Positions 7,172 to 18,124 of a stretch of DNA of 64,000 nucleotides are shown here, piece by piece. This DNA is from Catenovulum sediminis (GTDB lineage: Bacteria; Pseudomonadota; Gammaproteobacteria; Enterobacterales; Alteromonadaceae). Numbering within the stretch: the stretch's first letter is position 1; each line of letters starts with the position of its first letter. The stretch spans positions 3,968,001 through 4,032,000 of the forward strand of contig NZ_CP041660.1 of assembly GCF_007289895.1 (NCBI RefSeq), written 5' to 3'. A program made the position numbers and the translations under genes. The notes beneath the pieces were generated by a model. The model did not search any database. It had not been told where the DNA came from and saw only the letters and a list, made by a program, of their open reading frames with translations.

Positions 7172-8701
7172 ATGAAAACTCAACTTATTACGAATAAAAA
7201 ATCGACACAATACATTGCAGATCCGTTAACTGTGTACAGCACACTGGCAAAAGACCACACGCATTCGCTTTTGCTTGAATCCGCAGAAATTGACAGTAAA
7301 GACAATTTAAAAAGCATCTTGTTACTAGATGCTTGTCTGCGACTTGAATGTAACGGTCATCAAGTGATTGCTCAAGCTTTGAATACAAATGCAGGTCCTG
7401 TGCTCAACTATCTAAAAGATAGCTTGCAGAAATTTGTCATTCAGGATGACAATGCATCGATAACTTTTGCCTTCCCGCTTCCTCTAAATGAGCTCAATGA
7501 AGACGAAAGATTAAAAACGGCCAACCCTTTTGAAGTGTTACGAGTGCTTCTAACCATTGACAACCCGGATGCTCCGTTATTTTTGGGTGGCGTCTTTGGC
7601 TACGATATGCTTGCAGTTGTTGAATCATTGCCAGATGCAAGTGCCGGAGAAAATACTTGCCCGGACTATTTGTTCTATTTAGCTGAAAACACGCTGGTGT
7701 GTGATCATCAAAACCAAACGGCTGAATTAACCTGTTATAGTTTTTCCGCTGAACATGCCAGTAGTGCAAAAGCTCAACTAAACCAATATGATGAACAGCT
7801 ACGTCAAATAAGTGCACCTACCGATACCATTAAACCGGCTTCAAATAAGCCTGAGGTTCGAGTAGATGTGAGTGATGAAGAATTTTGCCAATCTGTTGTC
7901 AAGCTGAAACAACATATTAAAAAAGGTGACATTTTCCAAGTTGTTCCTTCAAGAACCTTTAGCTTACCTTGTGTCGATTCTGTTGCTGCATATAAAATGC
8001 TGAAAAAACAAAATCCTAGCCCTTATATGTTCTATATGCGTGATCAAGAATTTGAACTTTTTGGTGCCTCACCCGAATCAGCAGTCAAATACACTAAACA
8101 AGATAACGAAGTTGAAATCTATCCTATTGCCGGAACACGCCGTCGTGGTTTTAATCCAGATGGCAGTATTAATTTAGATTTAGACAGCAGAATTGAACAA
8201 GAATTACGTAGCGATCAAAAAGAGTTGGCCGAGCACATGATGTTAGTGGATTTGGCTAGAAATGATGTCGCTCGTGTATCTGAGCCAGGTACACGACATG
8301 TCTGCGACTTGCAAAAAGTCGACAGATACTCATTTGTCATGCATTTAGTCTCACGTGTTAAAGGTCAGCTACGTCGTGACTTAGACGCATTGCACGCTTA
8401 TCAGGCCTGCTTAAATATGGGCACACTGGTTGGCGCGCCTAAAGTGCGCGCTGCGGAGTTAATTCGTCATACTGAACAAAAACGCCGTGGCAGTTACGGT
8501 GGCGCTGTGGGTTATTTAACCAGTCGTGGTGATATGGATACCTGCATTGTGATTCGCTCTGCTTTTGTTAAAGACAAAACTGCGCATGTTCAAGCCGGTG
8601 CCGGTGTTGTATATGATTCGATCCCGCAATCAGAAGCAGATGAAACACGCAGTAAAGCACAAGCGGTTATCAACGCAATTATTTCGGCACAGGAGGCATA
8701 G
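7172..8701 (+). CDS. trpE: Anthranilate synthase component I
   Basis: TrpE converts chorismate to anthranilate using ammonia from TrpG. The 509-residue protein contains LLESA (34-38), part of the tryptophan feedback site, and the chorismate-binding half with FQVVPSRTFSLPC, NPSPYMFYM, FGASPES, IYPIAGTRRRG and GGAVGYLTSRGDMDTCIVIRSA. It is first in trpEGDC(F)BA. The stop is 2 bp before trpG. Expression should follow the attenuator upstream. Confidence 0.97.
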   Translation: MKTQLITNKKSTQYIADPLTVYSTLAKDHTHSLLLESAEIDSKDNLKSILLLDACLRLECNGHQVIAQALNTNAGPVLNYLKDSLQKFVIQDDNASITFAFPLPLNELNEDERLKTANPFEVLRVLLTIDNPDAPLFLGGVFGYDMLAVVESLPDASAGENTCPDYLFYLAENTLVCDHQNQTAELTCYSFSAEHASSAKAQLNQYDEQLRQISAPTDTIKPASNKPEVRVDVSDEEFCQSVVKLKQHIKKGDIFQVVPSRTFSLPCVDSVAAYKMLKKQNPSPYMFYMRDQEFELFGASPESAVKYTKQDNEVEIYPIAGTRRRGFNPDGSINLDLDSRIEQELRSDQKELAEHMMLVDLARNDVARVSEPGTRHVCDLQKVDRYSFVMHLVSRVKGQLRRDLDALHAYQACLNMGTLVGAPKVRAAELIRHTEQKRRGSYGGAVGYLTSRGDMDTCIVIRSAFVKDKTAHVQAGAGVVYDSIPQSEADETRSKAQAVINAIISAQEA

Positions 8702-8703
8702 CC

Positions 8704-9306
8704 ATGACAACCACAGTATTTTTATTAGATAACTTTGATTCATTTACATACAATCTAGTAGATGAACTTAAAAGCATAGGTTTTGAACTGATTGTCTATC
8801 GCAATAATGTTTCAGCCGAGCTCATACTGCAAAAAATGAAATCCTGCGAAAATCCAGTCGTGCTGATGTTATCTCCAGGCCCTGGGAGTCCAGACCAAGC
8901 TGGTTGTATGCCTGAGTTGATTTTAAAAGCAAAAGGATTATTTCCAATCATTGGTATTTGTTTAGGGCATCAAGCGATAGTTGAAGCTTATGGTGGAAAG
9001 GTCGGTACCTCAGGTGAAATTATGCATGGCAAAGCATCCGGTGTTAAACATAACGAACACCCAGTATTTACAGATTTAGTTAATCCACTATTTGTCGCGC
9101 GCTACCACTCACTAATGGCAACCGAAGTACCAACGAGTTTAACCCTGATTGCTGAAGTAAATGACATTCCGATGGCTGTAATTAACGAACAAGATCGAGT
9201 TTTAGGCTATCAATTCCACCCAGAAAGCATCTTAACGACTTTCGGTTCAAAATTGCTAAGACAAAGCCTTAACTATTTAACGCGTGAAGAAAATAACAAG
9301 GAATAA
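8704..9306 (+). CDS. trpG: Anthranilate synthase component II (glutamine amidotransferase)
   Basis: A class I glutamine amidotransferase of 200 residues: LLDNFDSFTYNL at the N-terminus, oxyanion region SPGPGSP (57-63), nucleophile Cys86 in GICLGHQ, and the His-Glu of YQFHPES. It supplies ammonia to TrpE. It is a stand-alone subunit, not fused to trpD as in enterics. It is preceded by GGAGG and separated by 2 bp from both neighbours. Confidence 0.96.
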   Translation: MTTTVFLLDNFDSFTYNLVDELKSIGFELIVYRNNVSAELILQKMKSCENPVVLMLSPGPGSPDQAGCMPELILKAKGLFPIIGICLGHQAIVEAYGGKVGTSGEIMHGKASGVKHNEHPVFTDLVNPLFVARYHSLMATEVPTSLTLIAEVNDIPMAVINEQDRVLGYQFHPESILTTFGSKLLRQSLNYLTREENNKE

Positions 9307-9308
9307 AC

Positions 9309-10316
9309 ATGCTAAGTTTTGTAAATAATACCTTTGCCGGTAAAGATTCAAGCAAACAAGAAACATTAGCGTTTTTTAATCAGGTTATGGCAGGCTCCAT
9401 TGACCCAATTCTATTGGCAGGTGTACTGGGCGCTTTAAAAATTAAAGGGGAAACCCCGGAAGAAATCGCGGGCGCAGCCTCTGCAATGCGGGAAAATGCG
9501 CTGGCGTTTGAACGTCCTGAATATTTAATAGCAGACAGTTGTGGAACAGGTGGAGATGGCGCTGATACAATAAATATATCTACAACAGCAGCCATTGTTG
9601 CAGCTGCTTGCGGGTTAAAAATGACCAAACATGGCAATCGAAGCGTATCCAGTAAATCGGGTTCTTCCGATTTGCTAGAAGGTTTGGGGATTAATTTAAC
9701 ACCGAGCCCACAGCAAGCTCGTAAATGCTTGGATCAAGCCGGAATTTGTTTTTTCTTTGCACCGCAATACCATGCCGGTGTTAAGCATGCCATGCCCGTG
9801 CGTCAAACACTAAAAACCCGAACCATCTTCAATATACTAGGTCCACTAGCCAACCCTGCAGCGCCCGACATTCAATTATTAGGTGTATATTCACCAGATT
9901 TATTACGTCCGATTGCAGAAACACTGGCACAACTAAATTTAAAACGTGCAATGGTTGTACATGGTAGTGGGTTAGACGAAATTGCACTACACGGAACAAC
10001 ACAAGTCTGTGAATTAAACGATGGAAAAATTCTAGAATATACACTAACCCCAGCAGATTTTGCTTTAGACAGTTGTCAACTAATTGATATCAAAGGTGGT
10101 TTACCGGAAGAAAACAAACAAATTTGTTTAGATATGTTATCGGGTAATGGAAAAACTGCACATATGAATGCTGTCGCAATTAACGTTTCAGCACTCTTGT
10201 ATATGTCCGGATTGGCACAAGATCTAAAACAAGGTGCACAATTAGCACTCGATGCAATGCGCTCAGGCAAAGCATTAAAAACTTTAAATCAATTTGCGGA
10301 GCTTTCTCATGGCTAA
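9309..10316 (+). CDS. trpD: Anthranilate phosphoribosyltransferase
   Basis: TrpD transfers phosphoribose from PRPP to anthranilate. The 335-residue protein shows DSCGTGGDGADTINIST (PRPP-binding glycine-rich loop), KHGNRSVSSKSGSSDLLE, and FNILGPLANPA, all hallmark blocks. It sits 2 bp after trpG, and its end overlaps the start of trpCF by 8 bp, which supports translational coupling. Confidence 0.96.
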   Translation: MLSFVNNTFAGKDSSKQETLAFFNQVMAGSIDPILLAGVLGALKIKGETPEEIAGAASAMRENALAFERPEYLIADSCGTGGDGADTINISTTAAIVAAACGLKMTKHGNRSVSSKSGSSDLLEGLGINLTPSPQQARKCLDQAGICFFFAPQYHAGVKHAMPVRQTLKTRTIFNILGPLANPAAPDIQLLGVYSPDLLRPIAETLAQLNLKRAMVVHGSGLDEIALHGTTQVCELNDGKILEYTLTPADFALDSCQLIDIKGGLPEENKQICLDMLSGNGKTAHMNAVAINVSALLYMSGLAQDLKQGAQLALDAMRSGKALKTLNQFAELSHG

Positions 10317-11679
10317 TGTTTTAGAAAAAATTTGTGCTGATAAAATGATTGAAGTCGATCAGCAAAAAAAAGAACGTCCTCTATCCTCTTTTGTTGATAC
10401 ATTAAAACCATCAGACAGAAGTTTATACGCAGCATTATCCAAACCTGCGGCTGGTTTTATTTTAGAGTGCAAAAAGGCCAGTCCATCAAAAGGTTTAATT
10501 CGCGATGACTTTAATCTAGACCAAATTATCGCCGCATATTCGCCTTATGCCGCTGGCATTTCAGTTTTAACCGACAAAAAGTACTTTCAAGGCGATCACG
10601 AATACCTTAAATACGTGCGAGAACGCGTAACGCAGCCGTGTTTATGTAAAGATTTTATGATTGACCCGTACCAAGTACATTTAGCAAGATACTATGGTGC
10701 AGACGCCATTTTATTAATGTTATCCGTGCTAAGCGATGAGCAGTACACGCTTTTGGCCGATCTTGCTAAGCAGTATGATCTAGACATATTAACAGAAGTT
10801 TCTAATGAAGAAGAATTGACTCGTGCAATTGAACTGGATGCGAAAATCATCGGTATAAACAACAGAAATTTACGTGATCTGTCAACCAATTTACAAACGA
10901 CACGAGACTTAGCACCGAAAATACCGCAAGGCCGTTTAATCATTTCAGAATCTGGCATTTATACCCATGATCATGTTTCTGAATTAGCAAAATATGCGGA
11001 TGGATTTTTAGTCGGCAGTTCATTAATGGCACAAGATAACGTTGCTTTGGCAGTGCAAAAACTGATTGTCGGCGAAAATAAAGTCTGTGGTTTAACTCGG
11101 GCTGAAGATGCGATGGCGGCACAACATGCAGGGGCAATTTATGGCGGACTTATTTTTGCCGAGAAGTCACCTCGCTGTGTCTCACCTGAACAAGCCCACC
11201 AAATTATCGAAAGTGTGGATTTGCAGTATGTCGGGGTTTTTGTTAATGCTCCTGTGCTAAAAATTGCCGACCTAACCGAACAACTCGGCCTAAGTGTCGT
11301 GCAATTACATGGTGAAGAAGACCAGGCATATATAGACAAACTTAAACCCAAATTACCGGAAGGTGTCCAAATATGGAAAGCACACAACCCGACTATATCA
11401 CCACTGCCTGAGCTGCATGGTATTGACCGCTGGTTAATTGATTCTGGCACTAAAGAGCAACCAGGCGGCACCGGAAAAGCGTTAAATTGGTCAGCATTAG
11501 ATTTAAAGCAAACTAATTTACCCTTTATGTTGGCGGGCGGCATTTCAACAAATAACGCAACAGATGCCGCGAAGTTGGGTGCAATTGGCCTAGATATCAA
11601 TTCAGGTGCCGAATCTAAGCCTGGAATAAAATGCGCGGACAAATTAAAAGCGATCTTTAACGCTTTAAGACAATATTGA
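10309..11679 (+). CDS. trpCF: Bifunctional indole-3-glycerol-phosphate synthase / phosphoribosylanthranilate isomerase
   Basis: The 456-residue fusion carries TrpC in about residues 1-258 ([51 protein letters not shown]) and TrpF afterwards ([35 protein letters not shown]). It catalyses two successive steps. The reading frame could be opened at a TTG (10294), but the ATG at 10309 is preferred. It has GGAG at 10298-10301 with 7-bp spacing and gives the usual N-terminus MANVLEKI. It overlaps trpD by 8 bp. Confidence 0.96.
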   Translation: MANVLEKICADKMIEVDQQKKERPLSSFVDTLKPSDRSLYAALSKPAAGFILECKKASPSKGLIRDDFNLDQIIAAYSPYAAGISVLTDKKYFQGDHEYLKYVRERVTQPCLCKDFMIDPYQVHLARYYGADAILLMLSVLSDEQYTLLADLAKQYDLDILTEVSNEEELTRAIELDAKIIGINNRNLRDLSTNLQTTRDLAPKIPQGRLIISESGIYTHDHVSELAKYADGFLVGSSLMAQDNVALAVQKLIVGENKVCGLTRAEDAMAAQHAGAIYGGLIFAEKSPRCVSPEQAHQIIESVDLQYVGVFVNAPVLKIADLTEQLGLSVVQLHGEEDQAYIDKLKPKLPEGVQIWKAHNPTISPLPELHGIDRWLIDSGTKEQPGGTGKALNWSALDLKQTNLPFMLAGGISTNNATDAAKLGAIGLDINSGAESKPGIKCADKLKAIFNALRQY

Positions 11680-11686
11680 GGAAATT

Positions 11687-12880
11687 ATGACTAAACATTT
11701 AGATGCCTATTTTGGCGAGTTTGGTGGCATGTATGTACCAGAACTATTGGTACCCGCCCTTGAACAACTTGAACAAGAGTTTATTGCATCACAAGAAGAT
11801 CCTGAGTTTAAAAAAGAATTTGAACAGTTATTGGCTGAGTATGCGGGCCGCCCCACCCCTTTAACTTTAACTCGCAACTTTTCCCCTAACCCATTGGCTA
11901 AAATTTACCTAAAACGTGAAGACTTGCTGCATGGCGGCGCGCACAAAACCAATCAGGTACTGGGTCAGGCTTTATTAACCAAAAGAATGGGTAAGAAACG
12001 AGTAATAGCTGAAACGGGCGCCGGTCAGCATGGTGTTGCGACCGCACTTGCTTGTGCGCTGTTGGGCTTAGAATGCCGAATTTATATGGGGGCCAAAGAC
12101 TGCGAAAGACAACAACCCAATGTTTTTCGAATGAAGTTAATGGGCGCTGAAGTTATCCCTGTCGATGCGGGCTCAGGTACCTTAAAAGATGCAGTAAATG
12201 AAGCGCTTCGCGACTGGTCTGCAAACTATGAAGACAGCCACTATTTATTAGGTACTGCAGCGGGTCCTCATCCATTCCCGACGCTGGTACGTGAATTTCA
12301 GAAAATGATTGGCGAAGAAGCAAAAGAGCAAATCATCAAAGCTGAAGGAAAGTTACCAGACTATGTTGTTGCTTGTGTGGGCGGTGGGTCTAATGCAATT
12401 GGTATGTTTGCTGATTTTATAGACGAAAAAGACGTCAAGTTGGTTGGCGTAGAACCGGGTGGCCATGGCCTTTCAACGCTAAAACACGGAGCAACTATTT
12501 GCAAAGGAACCAAAGGTGTATTGCATGGTGCCATTACCTACATAATGCAGGATGAAGACGGTCAAATCGAAGAATCATATTCGGTATCGGCAGGTTTAGA
12601 TTACCCAGCTGTCGGGCCTCAACATGCTTATTTACATTCGACCGGTCGAGCAGAATATGTCGCTGCAACCGATGAAGAAGCATTAGAAGCATTTCAAAAA
12701 TTATGCCGCTGCGAAGGTATCATTCCAGCGTTAGAATCATCGCATGCTTTAGCACATGGTTATAAATTAGCAAAAGCTGCTGATAAAGAAACAATTATCG
12801 TGATTAACTTATCTGGCCGTGGAGATAAAGACTTGGCACACGTTCATCGAGTATTAGAGCAAGGAGGCCATTATGAATAA
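11687..12880 (+). CDS. trpB: Tryptophan synthase beta subunit
   Basis: PLP enzyme condensing indole with serine. The 397-residue protein has the PLP lysine at K87 in [20 protein letters not shown], the phosphate-binding [12 protein letters not shown] and LSGRGDKD near the C-terminus. Length and spacing match the Salmonella enzyme. It follows trpCF by 7 bp with GAGGAA as ribosome-binding site, and overlaps trpA by 8 bp. Confidence 0.97.
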   Translation: MTKHLDAYFGEFGGMYVPELLVPALEQLEQEFIASQEDPEFKKEFEQLLAEYAGRPTPLTLTRNFSPNPLAKIYLKREDLLHGGAHKTNQVLGQALLTKRMGKKRVIAETGAGQHGVATALACALLGLECRIYMGAKDCERQQPNVFRMKLMGAEVIPVDAGSGTLKDAVNEALRDWSANYEDSHYLLGTAAGPHPFPTLVREFQKMIGEEAKEQIIKAEGKLPDYVVACVGGGSNAIGMFADFIDEKDVKLVGVEPGGHGLSTLKHGATICKGTKGVLHGAITYIMQDEDGQIEESYSVSAGLDYPAVGPQHAYLHSTGRAEYVAATDEEALEAFQKLCRCEGIIPALESSHALAHGYKLAKAADKETIIVINLSGRGDKDLAHVHRVLEQGGHYE

Positions 12881-13688
12881 ACGCTACTCTCAATTATTTA
12901 CGAGCTTAGAAGAGCGCAACGAAGGTGCATTTGTGCCATTTGTAACAATTGGCGATCCAAATTTAGCCACCTCATTAGAGGTTATCAAAGCGCTTATTGA
13001 TGGGGGAGCTGATGCTTTAGAGTTAGGGATTCCTTATTCAGACCCAATTGCTGATGGCCCGACGATTCAAAAGGCAAATATCCGAGCTCTAGATGCCAAA
13101 GTAAAACCCAAAGATTGTTTTGAAATACTTAAAGCAGTGCGTGAATATAATGCAGATATCCCAATTGGTTTACTACTGTATAGCAACTTAGTCTTTGCCA
13201 AAGGCATTGATGCCTTTTATGCTCAATGTGCCGCAGTTGGCGTTGACTCAGTATTAGTTGCAGACGTACCTGCCCGTGAAAGTAGCTTGTTTAGAGACGC
13301 GGCGAAACAACACTCAATAGATGCGATTTTTATTGCGCCACCCAATGGCACTAAAGCGTCTTTACAACGTGTTGCGGAATATGGTTCGGGATATACTTAC
13401 CTGTTAAGTCGCGCTGGGGTAACAGGGACTGAAACGGAAGCGGCCATGCCAGTCGATACCATCATTAAAACATTGAACGACTACAATGCACCGCCAACAT
13501 TATTAGGCTTTGGTATATCGAAACCTGAACATGTAAAAACAGCCATCAAAGCGGGTGCGCATGGGGCTATCAGTGGTTCTGCGGTAGTAAAACTAATCGA
13601 AAACAATTTAGATAACGCGGAAAAAATGGTCTCTGAAATAAAGTCATTTGTTGCAGCCATGAAAGAAGCAACTAAAGCAAGTTCATAA
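12873..13688 (+). CDS. trpA: Tryptophan synthase alpha subunit
   Basis: TIM-barrel subunit that cleaves indole-3-glycerol phosphate and channels indole to TrpB. The 271-residue protein has catalytic Glu50 ([11 protein letters not shown]) and Asp61 (IADGP), and the phosphate-binding region GFGISKPEH with GAISGSAVV. It starts inside trpB with AAGGAGG upstream. It is the last biosynthetic gene of the operon. Confidence 0.97.
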   Translation: MNKRYSQLFTSLEERNEGAFVPFVTIGDPNLATSLEVIKALIDGGADALELGIPYSDPIADGPTIQKANIRALDAKVKPKDCFEILKAVREYNADIPIGLLLYSNLVFAKGIDAFYAQCAAVGVDSVLVADVPARESSLFRDAAKQHSIDAIFIAPPNGTKASLQRVAEYGSGYTYLLSRAGVTGTETEAAMPVDTIIKTLNDYNAPPTLLGFGISKPEHVKTAIKAGAHGAISGSAVVKLIENNLDNAEKMVSEIKSFVAAMKEATKASS

Positions 13689-13703
13689 AACAAGCGGAAA
13701 CTT

Positions 13704-14252
13704 ATGCAAAATTTGTTTGAATATCTACATATCGCGGTCTTTTTTATTGTATATAAAACCGTTGATATTTATTGGGCAACAGCAGCGTTAATTGGCACGA
13801 CAGCGCTGCATACGATTTACGAATGGATTAAACAAAAAAAATTGCCTAAAAAGCAATTTATCATGTTTGTGATTGTCCTGATAATGGGGGGGTTAACCCT
13901 TTATTTTAGAGACGATGCATTTATCAAATGGAAAGTAACAATAGTAAATGCTGCGTTTGCCATTGGTATATTTATCAGTCAGGCCGTCTTTAAAGTTTGT
14001 CCAATGGAAACCATATTGGGTAAAGAAATACAGTTACCTGCCCGTCTATGGGCTAAAATCTCGTACTCTTGGAGTGCTTTTTTTGCAGCGATTGCAGTAC
14101 TCAACTTGTACGTAGCATATAACTTTTCACAAGATTTCTGGGTTAATTTTAAACTGTTTGGTTTAATGGGCTTAACTTTATTATTTACCATAGCAACCAT
14201 TGCATTTATCTACCCCCACTTGCCGAAAGAACAAAAAGAGGACGAAAATTAA
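13704..14252 (+). CDS. yciB: Inner-membrane septation protein YciB (IspZ-like)
   Basis: 182-residue polytopic protein with about five membrane helices, matching the YciB family: [18 protein letters not shown] near the start, [28 protein letters not shown]-type block ([15 protein letters not shown]), and [15 protein letters not shown]. YciB has been linked to cell envelope integrity and septation. It lies 15 bp after trpA, an order conserved in related genera, so it is probably co-transcribed. It overlaps yciI by 1 bp (TAATG). Confidence 0.92.
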   Translation: MQNLFEYLHIAVFFIVYKTVDIYWATAALIGTTALHTIYEWIKQKKLPKKQFIMFVIVLIMGGLTLYFRDDAFIKWKVTIVNAAFAIGIFISQAVFKVCPMETILGKEIQLPARLWAKISYSWSAFFAAIAVLNLYVAYNFSQDFWVNFKLFGLMGLTLLFTIATIAFIYPHLPKEQKEDEN

Positions 14253-14551
14253 TGTGGTATGTCATTTTCAGTCAAGACGTAGAAAACAGCTTGCCGCTGC
14301 GCAAAAAGTCACGCGCTGCTCACTTAGCAAGATTAAACCAGTTAAAAGATGAAGGACGACTAATGGTGGCTGGGCCAAACCCAGCTATTGATTCTGAAGA
14401 GCCAAGTGAAGCTGGCTTTACCGGTTCAACCGTTATCGCAAAATTTGCATCACTGCAAGCTGCACAGGCATGGGCTGATGCAGATCCTTACATAGAAGCC
14501 GGTGTTTATAAAAGCGTTGTTGTAAAGCCGTTTAAAGTGGCACTGCCTTAG
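14252..14551 (+). CDS. yciI: YciI-family protein
   Basis: 99-residue ferredoxin-like alpha/beta protein: [35 protein letters not shown] and [22 protein letters not shown] are the family blocks. Biochemical role is unknown; the fold resembles muconolactone isomerases. It is translationally coupled to yciB and followed by a terminator. Confidence 0.92.
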   Translation: MWYVIFSQDVENSLPLRKKSRAAHLARLNQLKDEGRLMVAGPNPAIDSEEPSEAGFTGSTVIAKFASLQAAQAWADADPYIEAGVYKSVVVKPFKVALP

Positions 14552-14605
14552 AGGCTTACAACTCGTTTACGATAATATATATTTAAGTGTAAGCGCTAAG
14601 CGCAG

Positions 14606-14638
14606 AAAGGGCTGCCATTCAACCTGTCAGCCTTTTTT
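14606..14638 (+). terminator. Terminator downstream of trp-yciB-yciI
   Basis: GGCTG (14610-14614) pairs with CAGCC (14628-14632), extended by AAA/TTT around one unpaired G, and is followed by six Ts. It lies 55 bp after yciI and before the convergent DUF2189 gene. Confidence 0.7.
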
Positions 14639-14669
14639 ATTTAAAAATCACTCACTACCTCAATACGGG

Positions 14670-15461
14670 TTATTCGTAATTTCTTTTTCGTTTAGTTGTA
14701 ATCGTTGCGATATAGCCATGCCAAGTTGCAAACCCTAATAACGGCATTAACACTAAAAATGCAATAAACTGGGTTAAAAAGCCAATCACAACCGATACCG
14801 CGATAATGAAGGCCCAAAGACACATAACACCTTTATTCGACCAAACTGCATTGATACTCGATAACACAGCGGTCATTAAATCGACTCTTCGTTCAACTAA
14901 AATAGGTTGTGTAAAGGCACTAATTAAAAACACAATACCTGCCAACAACGCCCCAACGCCAGTGCCTAGCGCAAGGAATGGTAATAGTTCTGAAAAATCA
15001 TCAGATACATAAGGTGGGTATAGTGCATGTATCAATGACGCAATCCTTAACCAAAAAATCATAATCACCAGCAATAAAATCGCGAAAGCCCACTCATGTA
15101 CACTATTGCGATGCATTGCTTTAATACTATGCCATAATGTTGGCTTATGGCCTTTCTCAAACTCCCAGCTTACATCATAGAGTCCAGCTGCCAAAAATGG
15201 CCCAATTAACATAAAACACACCACAGCCGGTGCAATTAACAAATGGTTACTTGTCATAGACACCAAATACATAATACCCATAGGTACCAGTGTAAAAATA
15301 ATGCCATAAAATAAAGTGACTAATGGTGCTTTGGTTAAATCCATCAGACCTAAGCGCAACCAATTAAATGGATCGCTCCAATCTAATGCATTGCATGGTA
15401 TTACACGTCCTAACTCATTGTCATGTAGCGCATTTTCTTCTTTTCGCATGGTATGTGACAT
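14670..15461 (-). CDS. DUF2189 family polytopic membrane protein
   Basis: 263-residue protein with about six membrane helices. The DUF2189 signature is visible: DWSDPFNWLRLGLMDLTKAPLVTLFYG, then IGPFLAAGLYDVSWEFEKGHKPTLWHS and AFTQPILVERRVDLMTAVLSS. Function is unknown. It is followed on the other strand by the yciI terminator. A 40-bp gap separates it from the upstream minus-strand gene. Confidence 0.85.
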   Translation of the reverse strand: MSHTMRKEENALHDNELGRVIPCNALDWSDPFNWLRLGLMDLTKAPLVTLFYGIIFTLVPMGIMYLVSMTSNHLLIAPAVVCFMLIGPFLAAGLYDVSWEFEKGHKPTLWHSIKAMHRNSVHEWAFAILLLVIMIFWLRIASLIHALYPPYVSDDFSELLPFLALGTGVGALLAGIVFLISAFTQPILVERRVDLMTAVLSSINAVWSNKGVMCLWAFIIAVSVVIGFLTQFIAFLVLMPLLGFATWHGYIATITTKRKRNYE

Positions 15462-15501
15462 AGCAAGCTCCCCTTTGATTGCCTGTTACTATATATCGCA
15501 C

Positions 15502-16026
15502 TCAAGCACAAAAAAAACTGTCATTTTCATTGTGCTGTCGTGATAAAACTTTCATATTTGGATGATTTTTCAGGATTTGGGCGATGATTTTGTTTTGTTT
15601 TGATTGAGCGCAATCAATCAGCATAATCAACTGCCCTTGGCTTAACTCTTTATGAAATTCAGCTATCTTTCGATTTTCTCGAGTGACCCCAATTAAAGCA
15701 CCAAGCCAAGCAAATAAAGCAACAAAGGTAGCCAATGCAATTAGATAATGCGCTACTGTATGTTGCCAGTCTGAAGGCTGAAACTCCAACAATAAAACCA
15801 TAAAACATAAAGCAGAAAACAAACCGAAAGTTGCACCACTTTTACTACTTTCGACGATGTCTGTTTCTTCTAAAACGTTGGCTTCATGCAATTGGTGACG
15901 ATTTAAAAGCTGATTATCAGCTCCAATAAAACGCACTTGATCATCCACTAATCCCATCTTTTTTAGTTCCATTTCAATATGGTGTCCTTCTTTCGCACTG
16001 CTAACCAAAAACTGAAATTGGCTCAT
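15502..16026 (-). CDS. Membrane protein of unknown function with soluble N- and C-terminal parts
   Basis: 174 residues: a soluble N-terminal stretch (1-60), two hydrophobic segments (about 66-84 and 92-113), then a soluble C-terminal alpha/beta-like stretch (118-174). The glycine-rich turn before the first helix (SSKSGATFGLFSALC) and the outline recall small stress-induced membrane proteins, but no family was recognised with confidence. It may be co-transcribed with the DUF2189 gene. Confidence 0.6.
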   Translation of the reverse strand: MSQFQFLVSSAKEGHHIEMELKKMGLVDDQVRFIGADNQLLNRHQLHEANVLEETDIVESSKSGATFGLFSALCFMVLLLEFQPSDWQHTVAHYLIALATFVALFAWLGALIGVTRENRKIAEFHKELSQGQLIMLIDCAQSKQNKIIAQILKNHPNMKVLSRQHNENDSFFCA

Positions 16027-16228
16027 AACGACCCCTAATAAGAAATGGCTTCATATTAAATATAGACAACAGATAAGAGATCGCACAATATTTTTTACAT
16101 AATTCACCAATTTATTACAAATAAATTTCTAGACTGAGGAAAAAATAGCTAAATTTCAGTAATTCTCAATCAACTAATAAAATCTTGCGGTAGAATAATC
16201 GCATTTAAAGTCTCAGGTAATTTTTTCC

Positions 16229-17443
16229 ATGAAGTTAATCAAGCAGTCAAACAAACTGCAAAACGTCTGTTATGACATTCGAGGGCCCGTACTTAAAGAA
16301 GCGAAAAGATTAGAAGAAGAAGGCCACCGAGTTTTAAAGTTAAATATAGGTAATCCAGCGCCATTTGGTTTTGAAGCACCCGATGACATCTTAAAAGACG
16401 TGATCAGAAACCTACCGACATCTCAAGGTTACTGCGATTCTAAAGGGATCTACTCGGCGCGTGTCGCGGTCATGCAATACTATCAGCAAAAAGGACTACG
16501 AGACATCAGCGTTGAAGACATTTATATCGGTAATGGTGTGAGTGAACTGATTGTCATGTCTATGCAAGGTTTACTGAACATAGGCGATGAAGTGCTCGTG
16601 CCTTCGCCGGATTATCCTCTATGGACAGCGGCAGTTGAATTATCTGGTGGTCATGCTGTGCATTATTTATGCGATGAAGAAAGTGAATGGGCACCTGATA
16701 TTGCCGACATAAATGCAAAAATAACAGAAAAAACCAAAGCCATTGTGTTAATTAATCCAAACAACCCAACTGGCGCAGTCTACAGTGACGAAACTTTAAA
16801 GCACATAGTTGCAGTTGCTCGGCAGCATGGACTCATTATTTTTAGTGACGAGATCTACGATAAGGTTTTGTATGATGGTGTTCAACATAAACCAACTTCC
16901 ACTTTCTCAGATGATATTTTAACGGTGACCTTTGGCGGTTTATCAAAAAACTATCGAATCGCTGGATTTCGTGCGGGCTGGATGATGTTAAGTGGTGCGA
17001 AACATTTGGCCGAAAGTTATGTAGAAGGTTTAGATATGTTGGCGTCTATGCGTTTATGCGCAAATGTCCCCTGCCAACATGCCATTCAAACGGCACTCGG
17101 CGGATATCAAAGTATCAATGAACTGATTGCTGAAGGTGGACGTTTATACGAGCAAACGATGTTCGCATGGCAGCGCATTAATCAAATTGATGGCATAAGC
17201 TGCGTTAAACCTAAGGGCGCAATGTATTTATTTCCCAAAATAGATACAGAGAAATTTAACATTAAAGATGATCAACAATTCATTTTAGATTTTCTACGCC
17301 AAGAAAAAATACTGATGGTTCACGGCAGCGGATTTAACTGGTCAAAACCTGACCACTTTAGAATAGTGACCCTGCCTCATTTAGAAATATTAGAACAGGC
17401 ATTTGATAAATTAGAACACTTCTTAAAGAGGTACCAACAATAA
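16229..17443 (+). CDS. alaA: Alanine-synthesising transaminase AlaA
   Basis: Class I PLP aminotransferase that makes alanine from pyruvate and glutamate. The 404-residue protein contains [54 protein letters not shown] and the PLP lysine block [16 protein letters not shown], all typical of AlaA/YfbQ. It is followed 1 bp later by yfbR, as in E. coli where the two are neighbours. Confidence 0.94.
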   Translation: MKLIKQSNKLQNVCYDIRGPVLKEAKRLEEEGHRVLKLNIGNPAPFGFEAPDDILKDVIRNLPTSQGYCDSKGIYSARVAVMQYYQQKGLRDISVEDIYIGNGVSELIVMSMQGLLNIGDEVLVPSPDYPLWTAAVELSGGHAVHYLCDEESEWAPDIADINAKITEKTKAIVLINPNNPTGAVYSDETLKHIVAVARQHGLIIFSDEIYDKVLYDGVQHKPTSTFSDDILTVTFGGLSKNYRIAGFRAGWMMLSGAKHLAESYVEGLDMLASMRLCANVPCQHAIQTALGGYQSINELIAEGGRLYEQTMFAWQRINQIDGISCVKPKGAMYLFPKIDTEKFNIKDDQQFILDFLRQEKILMVHGSGFNWSKPDHFRIVTLPHLEILEQAFDKLEHFLKRYQQ

Positions 17444-17444
17444 T

Positions 17445-18044
17445 ATGACCGATTCTATAAAGAGCAGCCACTTTTTTGCCTATATGGCACGTATGAAGTT
17501 GATAAATCGATGGCCGTTAATGCGCAATACCTTAATTGAAAATGTCCAAGAACATAGTTTACAAGTGGCAATGATTGCCCATGCATTGGCCATTATTAAA
17601 AATGAATACTTTGAAGGCAATGTCAATCCAGATGCAATCGCAACATTAGCAATTTTCCACGACGCATCAGAAGTTTTAACTGGAGACTTGCCGAATCCGG
17701 TTAAATATTTTAATCCAGAAATAGCCCAAGAATATAAAAAGATTGAAAAGATTGCCGAACAAAAGTTAGTAGATATGCTACCCAAGCGTCTACAGAAGCA
17801 TTATCAACCATTGGTTTGCTCTGATGCGCATGACAAAAATGACTATAAACTGGTGAAAGCAGCTGACATTATTAGTGCGTACTTAAAAACCATTGAAGAA
17901 ATGAACGCCGGTAATCATGAATTTAATCGAGCACAAGAAAGACTCAGAGAGACATTAAAGGCGTTTAATTGCCCAGAAGCTGAAATGTTTTTACAAATAT
18001 TTGAACCTGGTTTCAGCCTAAGTTTAGATGCGATTACAGAATAA
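17445..18044 (+). CDS. yfbR: 5'-deoxynucleotidase YfbR (HD domain)
   Basis: Hydrolyses deoxyribonucleoside 5'-monophosphates. The 199-residue length equals the E. coli enzyme. The HD metal-site residues are present in [35 protein letters not shown] and [20 protein letters not shown]. It is translated directly after alaA in an apparent operon. Confidence 0.94.
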   Translation: MTDSIKSSHFFAYMARMKLINRWPLMRNTLIENVQEHSLQVAMIAHALAIIKNEYFEGNVNPDAIATLAIFHDASEVLTGDLPNPVKYFNPEIAQEYKKIEKIAEQKLVDMLPKRLQKHYQPLVCSDAHDKNDYKLVKAADIISAYLKTIEEMNAGNHEFNRAQERLRETLKAFNCPEAEMFLQIFEPGFSLSLDAITE

Positions 18045-18124
18045 AACTAAAAAACAAAACCAAATTGATAACTTCTACGTAACTAGTATGGACAAAACAA
18101 CCCAACATAGTTTTAGGAGTTATC

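Noticed and set aside
10294-10308. Upstream TTG start for trpCF
   Set aside because: The ATG at 10309 has a GGAG at 7-bp spacing and gives the family N-terminus.
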